Assembly (NCBI RefSeq): GCF_014217625.1 | Contig: NZ_CP043641.1 | Span: 1 to 64,000, forward strand | Direction of reading: 5' to 3' | DNA length: 64,000 nucleotides | Source of the DNA: Leifsonia shinshuensis | Lineage (GTDB): Bacteria; Actinomycetota; Actinomycetes; Actinomycetales; Microbacteriaceae | Shown: piece after piece, positions 62,006-64,000 of the stretch | How positions within the stretch are numbered: position 1 is the first letter of the stretch | Layout of the letters: each line of letters begins with the position of its first letter | The notes under the pieces: model-generated | Seen by the model: the letters and a program-made list of their open reading frames with translations, nothing else | Told to the model about the DNA's origin: nothing | The model's database searches: none | Position numbers and translations under genes: made by a program

Positions 62006-63244
62006 TTATTCGTCTCGCTGGGCGGCCGGCGAGGGGACCGGGTCGCCCGCGGTCGCGGCGAACGCCCCTCCCGCCACCGTCACGCGCAGCGCGGCGCCCG
62101 AGGGCGCCTCCGCCGGCGCGGTCACCACGTGCCCGGCGTCGTTCTGCACGATCGCGTAGCCGCGGTCGAGCGTCGCCTGCGGGGAGAGCGCGCGGAGCTG
62201 ACCGCGCAGCTCGGCGATGCGGGTGCCCTCGCGCTCCGTCCGGCGCTCCACCAGCTCCACGCCGCGGGCGACGTAGCGGGTGAGCTCCTGCGAGCGGGAG
62301 TCCACGATCCAGGTCGAGGAGGCCAGCACCGGCCGGGTGCGGAGGTGCCCGATCCGGTCGATCTCGTGCGTGATCATGTGCGTGAGGCGTGTGCCGATGC
62401 GCGTGCGGGCCTGCTGCACGCGCGCCAGCTCCTCCGCGACGTCCGGTACGACCCGCTTGGCCGCGTCGGTCGGCGTCGACGCGCGCAGGTCGGCGACGTC
62501 GTCCAGCAGCGGCCGGTCGGCCTCGTGGCCGATGGCGCTCACGATCGGGGTCGCGGCCTCCGCGGCGGCGCGCACCACGCGCTCGTCGCTGAAACCCAGC
62601 AGGTTCTGGAAGTCGCCGCCGCCGCGGGCCACGATGATGACCTCCACCTCGGGATCGGCGTCGAGGGTGCGGATGGCGGACACGACCTCCGGGACGGTCC
62701 GGTCGCCCTGCACGGCCGCGTGCACGACGCGGAACCGCACCGCCGGCCAGCGCAGCTGCGCGTTGCGCAGCACATCCTTCTCGGCATCGGAGTCCTTGCC
62801 GGTCACCAGCCCGATCGTGTGGGGGAGGAACGGCAGCCGCTTCTTGCGCTCGGCCGCGAACAGCCCCTCCGCCGTCAGCTGGGCGCGCAGCCGTTCCAGC
62901 CGCTCCAGGAGGTCGCCGAGACCCACGTGCCGCATGTCGCTCACCTGCATGGTGAGGCTGCCGCCCTTGACCCAGTAGTTGGGCTTCACCGCGGCGATCA
63001 CCCGGTCGCCCTGCTTGAGGTCGGCGGGGATGCGCGCCTTGACCGAGGACCAGATGCTGAAGCTGATCGTCGCGTCCTCGCGGAGGTCCTTCAGCTTGCC
63101 GTAGACGTTGCCGCCGGAGACGCCCCACTGCGTGATCTCGCCCTCGACCCACGCGGTGCCGAGCCGGTCGATCCAGCCCCGGATGCGGTCGGCGAGCAGC
63201 GCGACCGGCCACGGGGCGTCGAGGGTCGGCGGTCCTGGATTCAT
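62006..63244 (-). CDS. xseA: exodeoxyribonuclease VII large subunit
   Basis: A 412-residue catalytic subunit that degrades single-stranded DNA to oligonucleotides. The N-terminal OB-fold (about 15-105; WVEGEITQWGVSGGNVYGKLKD-type) is followed by the catalytic domain. Conserved segments include TGKDSDAEKDVLRN (about 150-163), VIIVARGGGDFQNLLGFSDE (about 204-223) and GHEADRPLLDDVADLRASTPT (about 240-260). The start 63244 gives the normal family N-terminus; ATG 63295 would add 17 residues. It is divergent from ispH. Confidence 0.93.
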   Translation of the reverse strand: MNPGPPTLDAPWPVALLADRIRGWIDRLGTAWVEGEITQWGVSGGNVYGKLKDLREDATISFSIWSSVKARIPADLKQGDRVIAAVKPNYWVKGGSLTMQVSDMRHVGLGDLLERLERLRAQLTAEGLFAAERKKRLPFLPHTIGLVTGKDSDAEKDVLRNAQLRWPAVRFRVVHAAVQGDRTVPEVVSAIRTLDADPEVEVIIVARGGGDFQNLLGFSDERVVRAAAEAATPIVSAIGHEADRPLLDDVADLRASTPTDAAKRVVPDVAEELARVQQARTRIGTRLTHMITHEIDRIGHLRTRPVLASSTWIVDSRSQELTRYVARGVELVERRTEREGTRIAELRGQLRALSPQATLDRGYAIVQNDAGHVVTAPAEAPSGAALRVTVAGGAFAATAGDPVPSPAAQRDE

Positions 63245-63329
63245 CGTCGGCGTGCCCGATGTCCCTTGTGCGACCTGTGCCACCCGGCCTCCCATCCGTT
63301 GATCAGCGCCCACCGCGTACGATCGAGGG

Positions 63330-64000
63330 GTGAGCGATGCGACCATCAGCCTCCCCATGCCCCGGATCCCCGTCAAGCGGGAGGCCGGCGAGCGTGGGCG
63401 GCTTCAGGATATCCCGGTCCAGGGACACAAGCGCGTGCTGCTGGCGGCCCCGCGCGGCTACTGCGCAGGCGTCGACCGCGCCGTCGTGGCGGTCGAGAAG
63501 GCGCTCGAGCACTACGGCGCGCCGGTCTACGTGCGCAAGCAGATCGTCCACAACGTGCACGTGGTGTCCGAGCTGGAGCAGCAGGGCGCGATCTTCGTCG
63601 ACGAGGTGGACGAGGTCCCCACGGGCGCGCACGTCGTCTTCTCGGCGCACGGCGTCTCGCCGGCGGTCGTGAACGCCGCGGCCGACCGCGGACTCCTCGC
63701 CATCGACGCCACCTGCCCGCTGGTCACCAAGGTGCACCGCGAGGCCGTCCGGTTCGCCCGCGACGACTTCGAGATCCTGCTGATCGGCCACGAAGGCCAC
63801 GAGGAGGTCGAGGGCACCGCGGGCGAGGCTCCCGAGCACGTGACGCTCGTGAACGGTCCGGAGGATGTCGACCGCATCGAGGTGAAGGACCCGGACAAGG
63901 TGGTGTGGCTGTCGCAGACCACACTGTCGGTGGACGAGACGATGGAGACGGTCCGCCGGCTCCGCGAGCGCTTCCCGAACCTCCAGGACCCGCCGAGCGA
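63330..64000 (+). CDS. ispH: 4-hydroxy-3-methylbut-2-enyl diphosphate reductase (3' truncated by window end)
   Basis: The first 223 codons of IspH/LytB, which makes IPP and DMAPP in the last step of the methylerythritol phosphate pathway; it continues past base 64000. Iron-sulfur ligands C45 ([10 protein letters not shown]) and C129 (DATCPLV) are present, and H74 in QIVHN, H107 in SAHG and GHEGHEE (about 155-161) line the active site. The third cysteine lies beyond the window. TACGAT (63318-63323) is 6 nt before GTG 63330, so the mRNA is probably leaderless. It is divergent from xseA. Confidence 0.95.
   Translation, partial: MSDATISLPMPRIPVKREAGERGRLQDIPVQGHKRVLLAAPRGYCAGVDRAVVAVEKALEHYGAPVYVRKQIVHNVHVVSELEQQGAIFVDEVDEVPTGAHVVFSAHGVSPAVVNAAADRGLLAIDATCPLVTKVHREAVRFARDDFEILLIGHEGHEEVEGTAGEAPEHVTLVNGPEDVDRIEVKDPDKVVWLSQTTLSVDETMETVRRLRERFPNLQDPPS

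Overview
The window is very GC-rich, uses GTG starts often and packs its genes tightly. Gene order and gene content (eno-ftsB-DUF501, a greA/DUF4307/hemolysin III/isoprenyl synthase block, an IdeR/DtxR-type iron box) point to an actinobacterium, most likely a Microbacteriaceae member close to Leifsonia. That placement is inferred from content and was not checked by any search. It reads as ordinary chromosome: no phage, integrase, transposase or CRISPR-Cas genes are visible.

Layout. 1-5946: a sugar-acid catabolic operon (two TIM-barrel isomerase/epimerases, a Gfo/Idh/MocA oxidoreductase, a mannitol dehydrogenase/fructuronate reductase-type enzyme, a ManD-type mannonate dehydratase), mostly joined by 4-bp ATGA overlaps, then gluconokinase. 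5944-12943: ribosomal protein L25, peptidyl-tRNA hydrolase, a small membrane protein, an alpha/beta hydrolase, a phosphopantetheinyl transferase and mfd. 13167-16966: a YtrA-type GntR regulator with a DUF1648-type membrane protein, NhaA, MazG. 16963-21085: an iron-siderophore ABC importer behind an iron box. 21407-29865: hisS, a Tat-like secreted protein, eno, ftsB, DUF501, a mycosin-like protease and type II NADH dehydrogenase. 29923-34048: a YigZ-type protein, an unusual short-variable-arm tRNA with a UAA anticodon, a 35-residue membrane protein, a possible small RNA, a YchJ-type protein and a large Ig-like/membrane protein.

34117-38681: a TetR-headed operon with a GRRRPW-type MFS transporter, an amino acid deaminase/aldolase and an aldonolactone oxidase. 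38697-40914: a DrrAB-like ABC exporter and its TetR regulator. 41058-44709: LemA, HtpX, an exact 75-bp tandem array, a conserved small protein and a YcaQ-type DNA glycosylase. 44853-48833: a complete four-gene ABC importer. 48953-56615: an orphan protein, an AI-2E family transporter, threonine ammonia-lyase, greA, DUF4307, hemolysin III, a cis-isoprenyl diphosphate synthase and a class V aminotransferase-like protein. 56831-64000: PhoH/PIN ATPase, A24 prepilin peptidase, fumC, beta-carbonic anhydrase, DUF4245, xseB, xseA and the start of ispH.

Three features stand out beyond the genes. First, at least three unrelated families of intergenic palindromic repeats occur, one as six exact 75-bp periods and one supplying the stop codon of nhaA. 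Second, about seventeen genes have a -10-like hexamer only 6-9 nt before the start codon, which predicts leaderless mRNAs. Third, several local regulatory structures are readable by eye: the iron box on the mazG stop codon, a 20-bp palindrome overlapping an ABC exporter start and its regulator's stop, and a 16-bp repeat that copies a start region in front of the iron-uptake ATPase.
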